The notes: generated by a model not told the origin, from the sequence alone. Counted from the first letter of the stretch, positions 30,307 to 41,262 are shown. The stretch: DNA of 64,000 nt from Puccinia triticina (GCF_026914185.1 NC_070565.1:7006001-7070000); one strand, 5' to 3'. Numbers and translations are program-made.

Positions 30307-33300
30307 TTTTGGTCAGAAATGTCCCCACGAGGATAAAACCTCTTCACTTGATCCGCCGCGAACCGCCGCTTCAATTCGGTACCATCAAGCTCAGCAAGAA
30401 CATAGGAGCCTCCAAAAACCTGCTTCACGACGCGGTAGGGGCCGTTCCACCGATGAGCAAACAACTGCCCCCACTGCGTCTCGAGAGACCGATTGAAAAC
30501 CAGAACTTGATCGCCGGGCTTGAGGGGATCGCGGATTCTTGAAGAATGTTTCTCTTCCCAATAGCGCAAGGAATCGCCCCGCGCGTCCATCAATTTCCTG
30601 TAGGCAATACCGCGTGTCTCTTCGCTGCGCTCCAATTGGCGGGAGCGCGCGACAAGAAGGTCCGAAGTGTCCTCGACTGAGTCCCAGTCCACGCCCAGAT
30701 ATGATTCGATCTCGAGATCCAGGGGTAGCACCGCGCGCTGGCCGAAAACCAGCTCGTAAGGGGAGTAGCCGGTTGTTCTTTTAGTGGAAATGCGATCCGA
30801 AAACAGGACAAGCGGCAAATACTTGCGGCAATTTTTGCCGCTTTCACCAGCCAGCTTTACCAGGGCAGATTTGAGAGGACCGTGGCCGCGCTCCACCATC
30901 CCTTGACCTTCCGGATAGTATGGGGTAGAAACTCTGTGCTGGCCGGGCAACGCACGAAGCATCTCCGCCAACGCGCCGCCAAACTCGGATCTGCCATCTG
31001 TCGAGTAGGAACGTGCGAGTCCGTAGCGCATCGTCCAGTGCTCTTGAAGGAATGACGCGACCGCCTCCAATGTGAGATTATTAAGAATCTTCGCTTCCAC
31101 CCAACCTGAAAAATCATCACGAGCCACAATCAAATACTTTGCACCACTTGCCTTGAGGTGAACCGCGTCCATCGCGACGCGCCCAAACACTGTAGATTCG
31201 CCGGTTGGATAACGTAGCTCCTGAGGGCGCCTTAAATCCTTTTTCTGGCACGCCTCACAACTTTGGCACCAACGCGCCACCGAATTCTTGAGGGAGGGCC
31301 ACCAAAAGCGCTCTGAAACCCTCCGGTAGGTCTCTGCGGTACCACGATGCCCCAACGCTTCGTGTAGCTCCCGGAGAATTTCCTCTTGCTTAGACGCAAT
31401 GGTTACTACAATGCGGGAACATGGACTACCGCGCTTCATTAGACGGCCGGCTTGCAGAAAGAATTCGACGGATCTGCGCTTGAGCGCCTGAAACTCCCGA
31501 GCATCAGAACCAGTGGGCCGAGTCAAAGTTGCCAGGAAGATCTCCATTCGCCGCCAAAAAACCCTCTTGATATCCCGAATAGCCTGACTCAGCGTTGACA
31601 GAGAAAGAATGCACAGGTCGAATAGAAGGAGCCTCCTCGTCAAAATCAGAGGATGGCGAATCAGAGTCTTCGTCGCCTTGCGGGCGGCGAGACAATCCGT
31701 CGGGCATCGTAAAAGATTTTCCGGGTTTGTGGACAATATCGAACGAAAAGAGCTGAATGAAAGCCACCCAGCGCGTCATGGGAGCATTGGGTAGGCTCGG
31801 GGCGTTGATCATCTGAATAAGCGATTGCGCGTCCACTTGCAACTCGAACTGTTGTCCCCACAAAATAGTCTGAAGCTTCTTGAGGATACGAGCCACGCCG
31901 CAAAGCTCCAATTTAGACTGAGAGTAGCGAGATTCGACATCTGAGAACAACAATGACTCGTAGAGAGCGGGTCGATCGAGCCCGTTCAAATCTTCCTGCA
32001 TAAGAACTGCGCCAGCTGCGTGAGAACTCGAATCAACTGCGAGCTTGATTTTTCCCGCGTCAGGTCCGTAGTCGATCTTAACGAGAACGATATCCTTCCC
32101 AACAATGAGCTTCAGCTCCTCAAAAGAATCCTCACAGTCCGCCGTCCAAACAAAATCCATGTCCTTACGCGTCAGACGCCTGAGAGGGAGACAAATCTGA
32201 GAGAGGTTGGGAATAAAGACTCGGACATACACTACCACGCCTAGAAAGCCCCGCACTTCCGTCGCGTTCACCGGGGTCGGCCAGGACAGGATTTTGTTGA
32301 CCTTTGTCTTCGCCATCCGTCGTCCCTCCTTGCAGACGACGTGTCCCACGATTTCAAGGGCAGGCACACAGGCCGCCAACTTCGACGCTGAGACCGTAAG
32401 TCCTGATTCTTCAATGCGGAAGAGGATGCGCTCGAGGGTCTCCGCGTATTCCCAAATGAATCGCCTTATTCCTGAGTGCCATTCTAACTTCTCATTATCA
32501 TAGTCGGAGGCTGGACCTTTTATTCCCCCATCGTCAATGAAGATCCCGGCGTGATCGGGAATCTCGTCCTGCAAGATCCAGACCATTTGCGCCTGGTAAA
32601 CCGCAACGGAATTAGTCGCCCCCTGAGGGAGCCGGGTAAGCTGAAACCTGCCGAGAGGAGTGTCGAATGTTGTCAGGGGCCGAGAGATAGGATGCAAGGC
32701 GCGCTCATCGTAGCCGCCCATGATATCTCCAAGTCCGTAACATGCACGGCCGGAGAAAGACTCCACGAATTCCTCCGTGGCTGGCGGAATGCCGGCGTCC
32801 CGGATGGTGACCTTATTCAAGGGTTGCAGGTCATGAACCACTCGAAGCTTGCCATTACTTTTCAACACGCAAAAAACGGGGCTGGTGTAGCTCGACGTCG
32901 ACTGCTCATACAGGCCAGTACGCACTCGCTCTCGTATGATCCGAATGTATTCGTCCATCTTAGCTGCTGGGATGGGAATTTTCTTCTTCTGCCAGGGTTC
33001 GTGCTCGATGACCGGAATGATGTAGGGAAGACCATAAGATTCTTTGAGGAGGCCGCGCTGGGACTCGTCGAATGCTATCGAAAGATTTCTCTCCGCCAAC
33101 ACATTCTTGATGACGTTCAACTCATCCGGGGATAACCATCCAGGCGGCCCAAAGTTCACTACTTGCAGAATTTCTTCCGTGACTCGGCCGCGCGGGACGA
33201 AAGGCCCGGCACAGGAGCGCGAAAGCCCCTGATAGGGATCGCGTGATAATGGAGGTCGTCGCAGCGGTGGATTTAGGCTTTGAGGCATTGGCTGATTCAC

Positions 33301-34308
33301 GGGTTTAATCTTCCGCGACACCGGCTTATATTTTGCTGCAAAAGAGAGGAAAGCGCCCTCCTCCCAATGATCCACAAGCGCCAGCTGCGCACGATAACCA
33401 AGGCCGTGCTCGAGTAGCCGCCAAGTCCGGTGCTCTGCATGGTCTTGGAAAACCGCCTTCTCTGAAAAAGGAAAGCCGGACGGAAATTCTGGGCTCACAG
33501 ACGTGGCTAAAGTAATGCTTTGACGACGCGTAGAGAGAGCCCTCGGAGGTGCACAATTGGGAGGACTTACTTCTTTCCCTAAGTGCCCCCGCCGTAACCC
33601 AAAATAAACTTTGCCGCCTTCACAATCCAAACTGCACAGTTCTAGTTTATCCTTGTTGCGGCGACCGCCGTCCATCGCCATCACGCCACCTATAAAAAAG
33701 GCAGGATCCAAGTTTGGGGGGCGGCTCACGGCAGTGGCATGTAATGCTTTTGATGACGAAGGAGCATCGAGCCCGGAGGTGCATAATCGGGAGGAACTTA
33801 CTTTTAGTTCTCCCAACCTCCGCGAGTTACCAATATCCTCCTCATACGCCTGGGCCTGTGACCCCTGGTAAACACAATAATTCGAATCTTGATGGTTGTC
33901 TTGAGAAAGCCGCTCTTGAGCCGCGGGTTCTTGATCCTGAAACGGGTCCTCAAGCGAAGAGAAGAGATGATAACACGACGAGGGGAGTTTATTCTCGTCG
34001 CGGAGACGTTCCAAATGGGATGACGGTCCTTCTGGAATCGGAGAAAAAGGCGGGGAGGATTCTTGGCTCACAAGTGTGGCGCGCGGTAGAGTTTTTGACA
34101 TGGAGGGAGCATCAAGCCCGGAGGTGCATAATTGGGAGGAACTTACTTTTGGTTCTCCCAACCTCCGTGGTATAACATTTTCCTCCTGCTCGCCCCCTTC
34201 CTGGGAAAGTTCAGCGAAAGAACAAAACCGAGAATCCAAGCCGTAAAGAGGGAGCGAGTCGGGGCGAGTCGAAGGGAACACAGACGGAGAATGGATGACA
34301 GACTGCAC
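30303..34308 (-). CDS. Gypsy B pol: spacer, RT, RNase H, integrase (one frameshift)
   Basis: The frame covering 34308-31504 opens with a spacer holding three cassettes, then KYKPVSRK.KPVNQP, then RT with LKSNGKLRVVHDLQPLNK, GLGDIMGGYDE and the active site FIDDGG (about 32540), then RNase H (AVDSSSHAAGAVLMQ, VDAQSL, MPDGLSRR). An extra base in a six-base run (31556-31561, A on the plus strand) moves the frame at the GFWRRMEIF codons. Integrase follows to 30303 with the HHCC zinc site, AMDAVHL, STDGRSEFGG and GMVERGH (DDE), and an SH3-like tail. All catalytic residues are present. The first codon of the open frame is GTG rather than ATG, and gag lies in another frame 225 nt upstream, so pol needs splicing, recoding or readthrough. 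Confidence 0.85.
33494..33570 (-). repeat. Spacer cassette 3 of Gypsy B
   Basis: It is 77 nt from GTAAGT (33565-33570) to GTGAG (33494-33498), immediately before the conserved pol N-terminus. Confidence 0.6.
33725..33801 (-). repeat. Spacer cassette 2 of Gypsy B
   Basis: It is 77 nt from GTAAGT (33796-33801) to GTGAG (33725-33729). Unspliced, it encodes KVSSSRLCTSGLDA in the pol frame. Confidence 0.6.
34067..34146 (-). repeat. Spacer cassette 1 of Gypsy B
   Basis: It is 80 nt from GTAAGT (34141-34146) to GTGAG (34067-34071). Unspliced, it encodes KVSSSQLCTSGLDA in the pol frame. The three spacer cassettes of B add up to 234 nt, a multiple of three. Confidence 0.6.
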
Positions 34309-34532
34309 GGATAGAGGGGAGGTGAAATCGGAACCGAAAGGAATATTTTTATGATTTGAGATTGTTTTACCGGTTTTTTTGGTTTTGAATTTTTTGTCTA
34401 TATCGAAAGGGGACTGATCTTGAAAAGGAAAAGAGAAATAGCGCCCGTGAGACTCTTGATGATGCAGAGTTGACCCTGCGGAAGGACAGCGAGACTCCTT
34501 ATTAAATCCTCCGCTTTCTGGGTCAACCCCTT

Positions 34533-36653
34533 CTACAAAAAATGCCGGCCCTCGATCGGGTCATCACAAGCCTTATTCTTGTGTGTCAGGATTGTCTTAC
34601 GCCCAGGGCCTGGGAAATCGCGCTCCCAGCGTCCCGCGTCCGTAGCGCAGAGAGAAACTTCGATCCTTCTTCCTGTCGAATCCGGAAGCAAAATCCGCTC
34701 GCCAGCTTGTCCAGAGAACGTCAACGTGGCCTCAAAATCCATGAGGAAGGGACGGCCGAGAATAATGGGTCCTTCCATCCGAGTGATCCAGAAATGGCAA
34801 GTTCCCAAAATTGTCTTTCCAACCTTGATGGGAACATCCTCGGCCACGCCAACAAGCTCACAAGCCTGATTGCCGATCCCATAGACTGCTGATCGAAAAT
34901 TCACTCGGGGACTGAGGTTGAGTTTAGTCGCCTGCGCATCGGATATCAAATTCAACTGAGAACCGGAATCGACCAAAGGCGCCGCGTTCCCCTCTTCCTC
35001 GCCAATCAAACAGGGGAGATACCCTAGCGGGCACGAGTACAGCCGGTTGTCGTCCGCCTGTCGAGGCGAGTCCTCCACAAGCGTGCCAGATGACACCCTC
35101 AACTCGCCATCTCCCACGTCTACACGCCTTCTGGAGACCCACTTCTTCATCCCATCCGCAACCGCCGGGGAAATCGCCAGAATCTCCGAAACCGTCAGGT
35201 TAGTAACAGGAAGATCCGAAATCTTCTTAATCACGCCTTCGACCGCATGGGGATGGTCCTTCGCAATCCCTCTCTCAAAGCGCACCCTGGGCTGTGTCGA
35301 TTCTGGCTTGCCGGCTGGCGTCGATGGAACCGGCTCCGTAGGTTCTGCACTCGAAGACGGCCCGGCTGGAGATCTCTCGAACAACTCGGGCTCTGCGCCC
35401 ATTTCTTCGCCCTCGGAGTCGGAGCCCGAAGTAGGTTTCTTCTTGACCGGCCTCTTCGCCACGGACGGTGGGACTGCCGGCGCCTTGAATGGTTTGGGCG
35501 CTTCGTGCCTCTTGCGCGCCGGATCCGACTGATAAACTCCACTGAAAGACTGCGAAGAGACTGCTGGAGGACTCCACGGGTCCAAGGAGCCGCAAGTGGT
35601 CCGGAATTCAGCCGCTGCCGCACTCGGATTTGGTAAGTACGACGCCACGACATGTCTGATCGGGCGAGAATTGTCTCGAGGGATTAGGGCACCGTTGGGG
35701 AGGAAGAAATCATTTCCCCTCTGCTCCACCAATTTTTCCTCTTTGTCCTTCTTTAGCTCAAAGCAACGCGCCGTGCCATGACCTTCGCGGTGACAATAAA
35801 AGCAAACCAAAGGAGGGCGCGATCCAGCTGGAGCCGCCGACGCAGGTGCAGATCCCAGAAGTTCCTTCTTCAGTCGCTGCTCGAAAGACTGGAGCATGCG
35901 TGAGAGGTCATCGACGGTAGCCGGCGCCTGTGGTTGGACTGGCGCGTCTTTGGGCCGTCGATCCGCCTCCATCTTAAGCATGGTGTCGTTGGCCGCTTTG
36001 AAAGGACCCGGGACCGGATTTGATATTCTTGAATCCTCGAAAGTCAACGCTGTTTGGGTCTCCATGACTGCCGTAACAGCCGATTTAAGAACCTCAAAAG
36101 AAGGAAGTCGAAAGCGCTTGTCGAGGGTAGTCACCATGGCCTTCTCCTTGATCAAATGAGCTCGAATTCTCTCCTGGAAGCCTGATGAGAACGCTTGATA
36201 GTACTTCCTCTTCAGCTCTTCCTCGGAGTCGATGTGTTGCTTCGATACCAAATAAGATTGGATAGGCTCCCACGATTTCCGGAAGGCCTGATACTCCGAA
36301 ACTGACGACACGCCACCCTTCGCCACCCATAGGTCCACGAGTGCGTCCAAGTCTCGCTCGGTGAAAAGGGCCTTGTCCACGTCTCCCCAGTATGCGATCA
36401 TTGCAGCCCGCAACTTCGGCCAGTTCGGAGGCTTATATCCCTCCAACGTGGCTAGGATCGTCAGGATTTCTCCCTCCTGAACGAAACAGCCGAGCTGACG
36501 CGCCATATCGTATTCCGACGCACCATCCAGCTGCGCTGCTAACTCGTAGAAGTCAAGAAACTGCTCCACTTCAGTGCCGTCGAAGCAGAGACCCTTCTTC
36601 TGGGGTTTTATCTTAACCATCCGGGCGCCTGGTGCTGCGGGTCCTTCGGCCAT
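34533..36653 (-). CDS. Gypsy B gag-protease
   Basis: ATG at 36651-36653 (MAEGPAAPG) fits best, since upstream codons of the same frame run through the leader cassette. About 706 residues follow: a capsid-like region (residues about 20-260, with MIAYWGDVDKALFT and KSWEPIQSYL), a zinc knuckle Cys-x2-Cys-x4-His-x4-Cys (CFYCHREGHGTARC), a charged Pro/Ser-rich linker, and an aspartic protease with APLVDSGSQLNLIS and a closing ILGRPFLMDF block. Gag forms the particle and binds RNA, and protease cuts the polyproteins. It has no internal stop. It ends 225 nt before the first codon of the open pol frame. Confidence 0.88.
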   Translation of the reverse strand: MAEGPAAPGARMVKIKPQKKGLCFDGTEVEQFLDFYELAAQLDGASEYDMARQLGCFVQEGEILTILATLEGYKPPNWPKLRAAMIAYWGDVDKALFTERDLDALVDLWVAKGGVSSVSEYQAFRKSWEPIQSYLVSKQHIDSEEELKRKYYQAFSSGFQERIRAHLIKEKAMVTTLDKRFRLPSFEVLKSAVTAVMETQTALTFEDSRISNPVPGPFKAANDTMLKMEADRRPKDAPVQPQAPATVDDLSRMLQSFEQRLKKELLGSAPASAAPAGSRPPLVCFYCHREGHGTARCFELKKDKEEKLVEQRGNDFFLPNGALIPRDNSRPIRHVVASYLPNPSAAAAEFRTTCGSLDPWSPPAVSSQSFSGVYQSDPARKRHEAPKPFKAPAVPPSVAKRPVKKKPTSGSDSEGEEMGAEPELFERSPAGPSSSAEPTEPVPSTPAGKPESTQPRVRFERGIAKDHPHAVEGVIKKISDLPVTNLTVSEILAISPAVADGMKKWVSRRRVDVGDGELRVSSGTLVEDSPRQADDNRLYSCPLGYLPCLIGEEEGNAAPLVDSGSQLNLISDAQATKLNLSPRVNFRSAVYGIGNQACELVGVAEDVPIKVGKTILGTCHFWITRMEGPIILGRPFLMDFEATLTFSGQAGERILLPDSTGRRIEVSLCATDAGRWERDFPGPGRKTILTHKNKACDDPIEGRHFL

Positions 36654-36713
36654 CACGAAAAGAAAAGCACGGAAAAACCTGGGTTCGAGGGAAGAGGGAA
36701 GGGTCCGGTGCGG

Positions 36714-36791
36714 CTCACGTATGTGGCAGATGTAATGCTTCGATGACGCGTAGAGAGTACCCTTGGAGGTGCAACTTTGGGAGGAACTTAC
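36714..36791 (-). repeat. Leader cassette of Gypsy B
   Basis: It is 78 nt from GTAAGT (36786-36791) to GTGAG (36714-36718), ending 60 nt before the gag ATG. Confidence 0.6.
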
Positions 36792-36980
36792 TTTTAGTTC
36801 TCCCTGCCTCCACGAAAAGAATGCCCAAGCCTGCGACAATAAAGAAGAGTCGAGCTAAACAACAAACAAAGAAAGAGAACTCCGGGATAAGGACCGGAAG
36901 GAAAATGAGAAGACTGATTGAGAATTTTCGGAGAAAAGAGCGCCTCGACCACCAGTCGTCCCAAAAAAAAATCCTTGAGA

Positions 36981-37030
36981 CGAGACTGTAAATCTTGAGG
37001 TCGCTGGTTCGATCCCGGCTCGGGGGACCA
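36981..37030 (-). promoter_or_regulatory. Primer-binding site of B with a 50-nt tRNA-Tyr match
   Basis: The plus strand reads like the 3' part of tRNA-Tyr(GTA): anticodon arm CGAGACTGTAAATCTTG, then the T arm with GGTTCGATCC and an acceptor ending GGGGGACCA. It stops two bases before the 5' LTR. The minus-strand RNA is thus complementary to about 50 nt of the mature tRNA, including CCA, where about 8-18 nt is usual. Confidence 0.8.
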
Positions 37031-37032
37031 AA

Positions 37033-37869
37033 TGTGGAACTCCGACCGGTGCTGGCCGGCGGCAGTTACTTGAAGGGATGAGTGCGCCTAAACGCTGCCT
37101 TCACGGTGGTCCGGGAAAATCCTAGGATTCGAGGTTGATAGCGGAAGTGGGGGGGGGATTTATTGAGGGGCGATGAGGGGTAGATCCTCGTCGGCGGGAG
37201 TGTAAAGGTTTTGTTGATTTAAGGAAGGGAAAACTAAGAAGGTTTGGCGAACTACGCCAGGGATAGTGATCTCAAAAAAGTTTCCGAAGAAAGGTTCGGC
37301 GATGGGCTGAGAAATAACGTTCAGAAGCCTCCCGAAGATGTCAGATTTCTAGATATAAGATTATGGAATTCCAGCCGTAAGAATTTGATGGAAACAACCG
37401 AGATGAATAATATGGTTCAGACGGGGTCCCTGCCGCCCCTTCGCCTGAGTTTGAGCCGAACTCAAACTCAAGCTCCAGGGTTTGTGACATGCTGCGGACG
37501 AGTCATCACACACCTGCGCGCCCCTGCGCGCCCTACAACCGAGAAACAAAACCAAAAGAAAACAGAACAAAAACGCCCACAAGACCAAACAAGACCAACC
37601 CCACGCATAACCAACCATCCAAACGCGCGCCAGAAGAAATGTAAAAGGCAGAATAAAAGAAGAAAGCACCAAACAAATCACTCAACAAACCCACAGAAAT
37701 TCTGTGTTAGGACCAAGAAAAAGAAGAAAGGAAAAAGAGAATAATTCAGAAAAAAAAAGAAAAGGGGGTGGAATTCTTGAGGATGAACTTGAGGACTTGA
37801 ATCTTGAGGGAGGTTTGAATTGAGTTGAAATCCTAATGCGCGCACGGCGCCACCAAAATGTTCACCACA
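37033..37869 (-). repeat. 5' LTR of Gypsy B
   Basis: It is 837 bp, identical by eye to 29258-30094. CCGC follows at 37870-37873. Confidence 0.92.
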
Positions 37870-37873
37870 CCGC

Positions 37874-38400
37874 ATGGTCCAATTTTTGTGCAGGAAAGCC
37901 GCAACCGCCTCCGAGGTGATGTTGTTGAGAAATTTGGCCTCAACCCAGCCTGAGAAGTCGTCGCGAGCCACAATTAGATATTTAGCTCCACTGGCCTTGA
38001 TGTGAACAACATCCATAGAGACTCTCCCGAATAAAGTGTCCTCGCCCGTTGGGTAGCGCACTTCCATGGGCCGGCGCAGATCGCGCTTCTGACAGGCTTC
38101 GCAGCTGCGACACCAGAGTTGAACCGCTTTCTTGAGACTCGGCCACCAGAACCGATCTGCAACTCGGCGGTATGTTTCCGCGGTGCCTCGATGACCAAGT
38201 TCTTCGTGCAAACACCGAAGAATTTGGTCCTGCTTGCTTGGAATAGTGATCACAATCCGCGGCAGTGGACTTCCCCTTTGCAGGAGGCGACCCCCTTGAA
38301 CGAAAAATCTGCTGCCTTCCTCCTTAAGGCCTGAAACAAGACTGGGTCCATGCCCGCGGGTCGGGCGAATGTCATGAGGTACTCCTCCAATTGCCGCCAA
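37874..38400 (-). pseudogene. Integrase N-terminal part of Gypsy A
   Basis: On the minus strand it holds the zinc-binding region (LHEELGHRGTAETYRRV, CRSCEACQKRD), the first catalytic Asp (SMDVVHIKASG) and VARDDFSGWVEAK, ending at WTMR where B is inserted. It overlaps the RNase H frame (38250-38978) in another register, so a frameshift separates them, near GSRFFVQGGRLL. Confidence 0.75.
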
Positions 38401-38978
38401 AACCCTTCCTGATAACCAGTGTACGCCGGCGCTGCCTCCACTGAGAAAGAGGTCAGGGGCCTAATGAGCGGTGCTTCCTCGTCAAAATCTGACGCAGGTG
38501 GATCCGACTCGTCGTCTCCTTGCGGTCTGCGGGACAGTCCATCCGGCATCGTGAACGATTTGCCCGGGCGGTGAGCAATGTCGAAAGAAAACAAATGGAT
38601 GAAAGCGACCCATCGCGTCATGGGGGCGTTGGGTAGGCTTGGCGCATTGATCATCTGAACAAGGGACTGGGCGTCGACAAGGAGATCGAAATGTTGCCCC
38701 CACAGAACGTTTTGAAGCTTCTTGAGAATCCAAGCTACTCCGCAAAGCTCGAGTTTGGGTTGTGAATATCGGGATTCGACATCGGAGAATAACAGAGACT
38801 TGTACAGCGCGGGCCTATCGTGCCCGTTGGCATCCTCCTGCGTGAGAACGGCTCCCACCGCATGAAAACTGGAGTCCACGGCGAGTTTAAGACGTCCTGC
38901 TCCCAGACCGTAATTCACCTTCACCAGCACTATGTCCCGGCTCACTAGCGTCTTAAGCCGCTCAAGGCTCCCGCACAA
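38250..38978 (-). pseudogene. RNase H and linker of Gypsy A
   Basis: It shows AVDSSFHAVGAVLTQ, SRYSQPKLELCGVAW, VDAQSLVQM and MPDGLSRRP, then an acidic Asp/Glu linker and YQEGFWRQLEE, where B has its extra base. It removes the RNA strand during reverse transcription. It lies in a different frame from the RT at 38945-40459, so there is an indel near 38950-38978. Confidence 0.75.
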
Positions 38979-40459
38979 TCCTCCGACCAGACAAATTTGA
39001 CGTCCTTTCGTGTCAGTCGCCGTAAAGGGAGGCAGATTTGAGATAACGATGGGATGAAAATCCTAACGTACACTACCACACCCAGAAATCCGCGAACTTC
39101 GGTGGCGTCCTTCGGGGTGGGCCACGACATGATCTTATTCACCTTGCCCTTCGACATCCGACGACCCTCCTTGCAAACCACGTGACCGACAATCTCCAAA
39201 GCCGGAACGCACGCGGCCAGTTTAGACGCTGACACCGTCAGACCGGCTTCCTCAATCCGAAAAAGAACTCGCTCTAAAGTCTTGGCGTATTCCCATACGA
39301 ACCTTCGCACGCCCGTATGCCAAGACAACACCTCATTGTTGTAGTCCGAAACCGGGCCCTTAATGCCCCCATCGTCGATGAAAACGCCCGCATGGTCCGG
39401 AATTTCCTCCTGCAGGACCCACATCATCTGCGCCTGGTAGACGGCAACAGAGTTAGTGGCACCCTGCGGGAGTCGGGTCAATTGAAATCGCCCCAAGGGA
39501 GTGTCGAAAGTAGTCAGTGGCCGAGAAATGGGGTCTAAAGCACGTTCGTCGTAACCACCAAGGATGTCGCCTAGACCATAGCAGGCGCGACCCGAAAACG
39601 ATTCGACAAATTCTTCGGTCGCTGGAGGAACACCAGCGTCCTTGACAGTCACCCGGTTCAACGGCTGAAGATCGTGAACGATCCGGAGCTTTCCGTTACT
39701 CTTCAGCACACAAAAAACCGGGGACGAATATGAGGAGGTCGACTGCTCGTAAAGACCATTCTGCAGTCGTTCTCGGAGAATTCTGGTATATTCGTCTAGC
39801 TTGGCGGTGGGTATTGGGATCTTCTTCTTTTGCCACGGTTCATGCTCGACCGCGACTGGGATGATGTAGGGCATCCCGTACGACTCCTTCAAGAGACCCC
39901 GTTCGGATTTGTCAAAAGCAATGGCCTGATTCCGCTCGGCAAGAACATTCTTAATCACATTTAGCTCGTCGGGCCAAAGCCAGCCCTCCGGGCCGAAATT
40001 CACCACCCCAAGGCGCTCCTGAGTGACGCGACCTTTGGGAACAAAGGGGCCTGCCAAAAATCAAGGAAGTGGGCGATAGGGATCCCGGGACAACGGAGGT
40101 CGTCGAAGCGGGGGGTTAAGCCCTTGTGGCATCGGCTGGTTTACCGGTTTAACCTTACGGGACACCGGTTTGTATTTAGATGCAATCACCACATATTTGC
40201 CCAATTTCCACGCGTGATCAGCTAGCGCCGCTTGAGATTTACCGCTGAGTCCACATTGCAGCAACGTCCACGTCTGCAGCTCGCCAGAATCCTCGAAGGG
40301 TGCTTTATCTGCGTAAGCAAAACCGAGCAAAAGAGGGCGGCTCACGAGTGTGGCAGGTCGTAGGGTCTCGAAACGAACGTGGGTATCTACCCTCGGAGGT
40401 GCACATTGGAGAGAACTTACTTTTAGTTCCTCCTTCCTCCGCGGCGTGGCAAAATACAC
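38945..40459 (-). pseudogene. Reverse transcriptase of Gypsy A
   Basis: One frame with a single TGA (40061-40063). Before the stop lies the tail of the spacer and the KYKPVSRKVKPVNQP block. After it come VVNFGPEGWLWPDELNVIKN, LKSNGKLRIVHDLQPLN, GLGDILGGYDE and the active site FIDDGG (about 39360-39380), which is intact. It is close to B along its whole length. The stop is the only nonsense codon in this domain. Confidence 0.8.
40341..40420 (-). repeat. Spacer cassette 3 of Gypsy A
   Basis: It is 80 nt from GTAAGT (40415-40420) to GTGAG (40341-40345). Confidence 0.6.
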
Positions 40460-41262
40460 CCATCCTCCATCTGAAGCTGGTGTAGTTTATCCTCGTTTCG
40501 GAGACAGTCCTGAAACGAGTACTCCGAATTTTGCGGGGGGCCAGCCCGATGAACAACAAAATCCGGACAAGAATCGAAGGGTTCCCTATTTGGGGCTGAG
40601 GTCTTCGTGATCGGGGTTTGGTGGGATGATTGACCACCTGAAACCGGAGCAAAGAGAGAGAGATCCTTGAGGCTCACGACTGTGGCGCGCAGTAGAGTTT
40701 TTGACAGAGCAGCATCTAGCCCGGAGGTGCACACATGGAGAGAACTTACTTTTAGTTTCTCCTTCCTCCGCGGCATACCAAACTCCTCCTCCTGCACTCG
40801 AGTTCCTATTTTCGGGAGAGGTAGTTTCACCTCATTGCGGAGGATCATTAGTTTATCCTCATTGCGGAGGCTCGAAAGTTTAGCCTCATTGCGGAGGGTC
40901 TTTGCAGACAAGCCTAGTTTAGCCTCATCGCGGAGGGTCGCAAAGGACAAAACTAGTTTATTCTCATCGCGGAGACGTGGATCGGATGCTAGTTTAGTCT
41001 CGTTGCGGAGACGTTCTTGCTGAGGGGATAGATCATTCTTGTTGCGCAGCGTGGATCCCAGATCTTGAGATGAAACGTCTTGAGGACTACGAGAGTTCTG
41101 AGGGGATGACGACACCGGGTGAAGATCCTGATCGGAAGAGCCTCCATAGTAGGATGAAAGACTACCTGAAGGTTGAGAGGAAGGCAAATCCGAGGGGATG
41201 CTCACGTGTGTGGCCCGAGGTGATGTTTTTGAAGAGATGGTAGTATCTACCCGGTGGTGCAT
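40423..41262 (-). CDS. Gypsy A protease-RT spacer with LRNEAKL-type repeats
   Basis: The spacer is open on the minus strand from ATG 41260-41262 to 40423 (279 codons). It carries cassette 2 (40673-40749) and, at 40820-41050, a run of repeats with the core L-R-N/D-E-x-K-L (for example LRDEAKL, LRNEAKL, LRNEDKL), about six copies with variable spacing. The DNA core is AGTTTA-N-CCTCATTGCGGAG on the plus strand. B has single copies near 33640 and 33990. I know no function for it. It links the gag-protease and RT regions and may be non-coding leader for pol rather than protein. Confidence 0.45.
   Translation of the reverse strand: MHHRVDTTISSKTSPRATHVSIPSDLPSSQPSGSLSSYYGGSSDQDLHPVSSSPQNSRSPQDVSSQDLGSTLRNKNDLSPQQERLRNETKLASDPRLRDENKLVLSFATLRDEAKLGLSAKTLRNEAKLSSLRNEDKLMILRNEVKLPLPKIGTRVQEEEFGMPRRKEKLKVSSLHVCTSGLDAALSKTLLRATVVSLKDLSLFAPVSGGQSSHQTPITKTSAPNREPFDSCPDFVVHRAGPPQNSEYSFQDCLRNEDKLHQLQMEDGCILPRRGGRRN
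40673..40749 (-). repeat. Spacer cassette 2 of Gypsy A
   Basis: It is 77 nt from GTAAGT (40744-40749) to GTGAG (40673-40677). Confidence 0.6.

Larger units (their letters stand above)
29258..37869 (-). mobile_element. Ty3/Gypsy element B (young)
   Basis: The LTRs are 29258-30094 and 37033-37869, 837 bp each and identical as far as I can read. CCGC is on both sides (29254-29257 and 37870-37873). Removing B restores the A integrase at the codons for WTMRYG. Order on the minus strand: 5' LTR, tRNA-Tyr primer site, leader cassette, gag-protease, spacer with three cassettes, RT, RNase H, integrase, end cassette, hairpin and polypurine tract, 3' LTR. Only one frameshift, in a six-base run, interrupts pol, so this is the most complete element present. 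Confidence 0.92.

Noticed and set aside
36981..37030. tRNA-Tyr gene (also at 44787-44836)
   Set aside because: Only the part from the anticodon arm to the 3' end is present, CCA is written in the DNA, and both copies sit next to a 5' LTR. This is a primer-binding site, not a tRNA gene.
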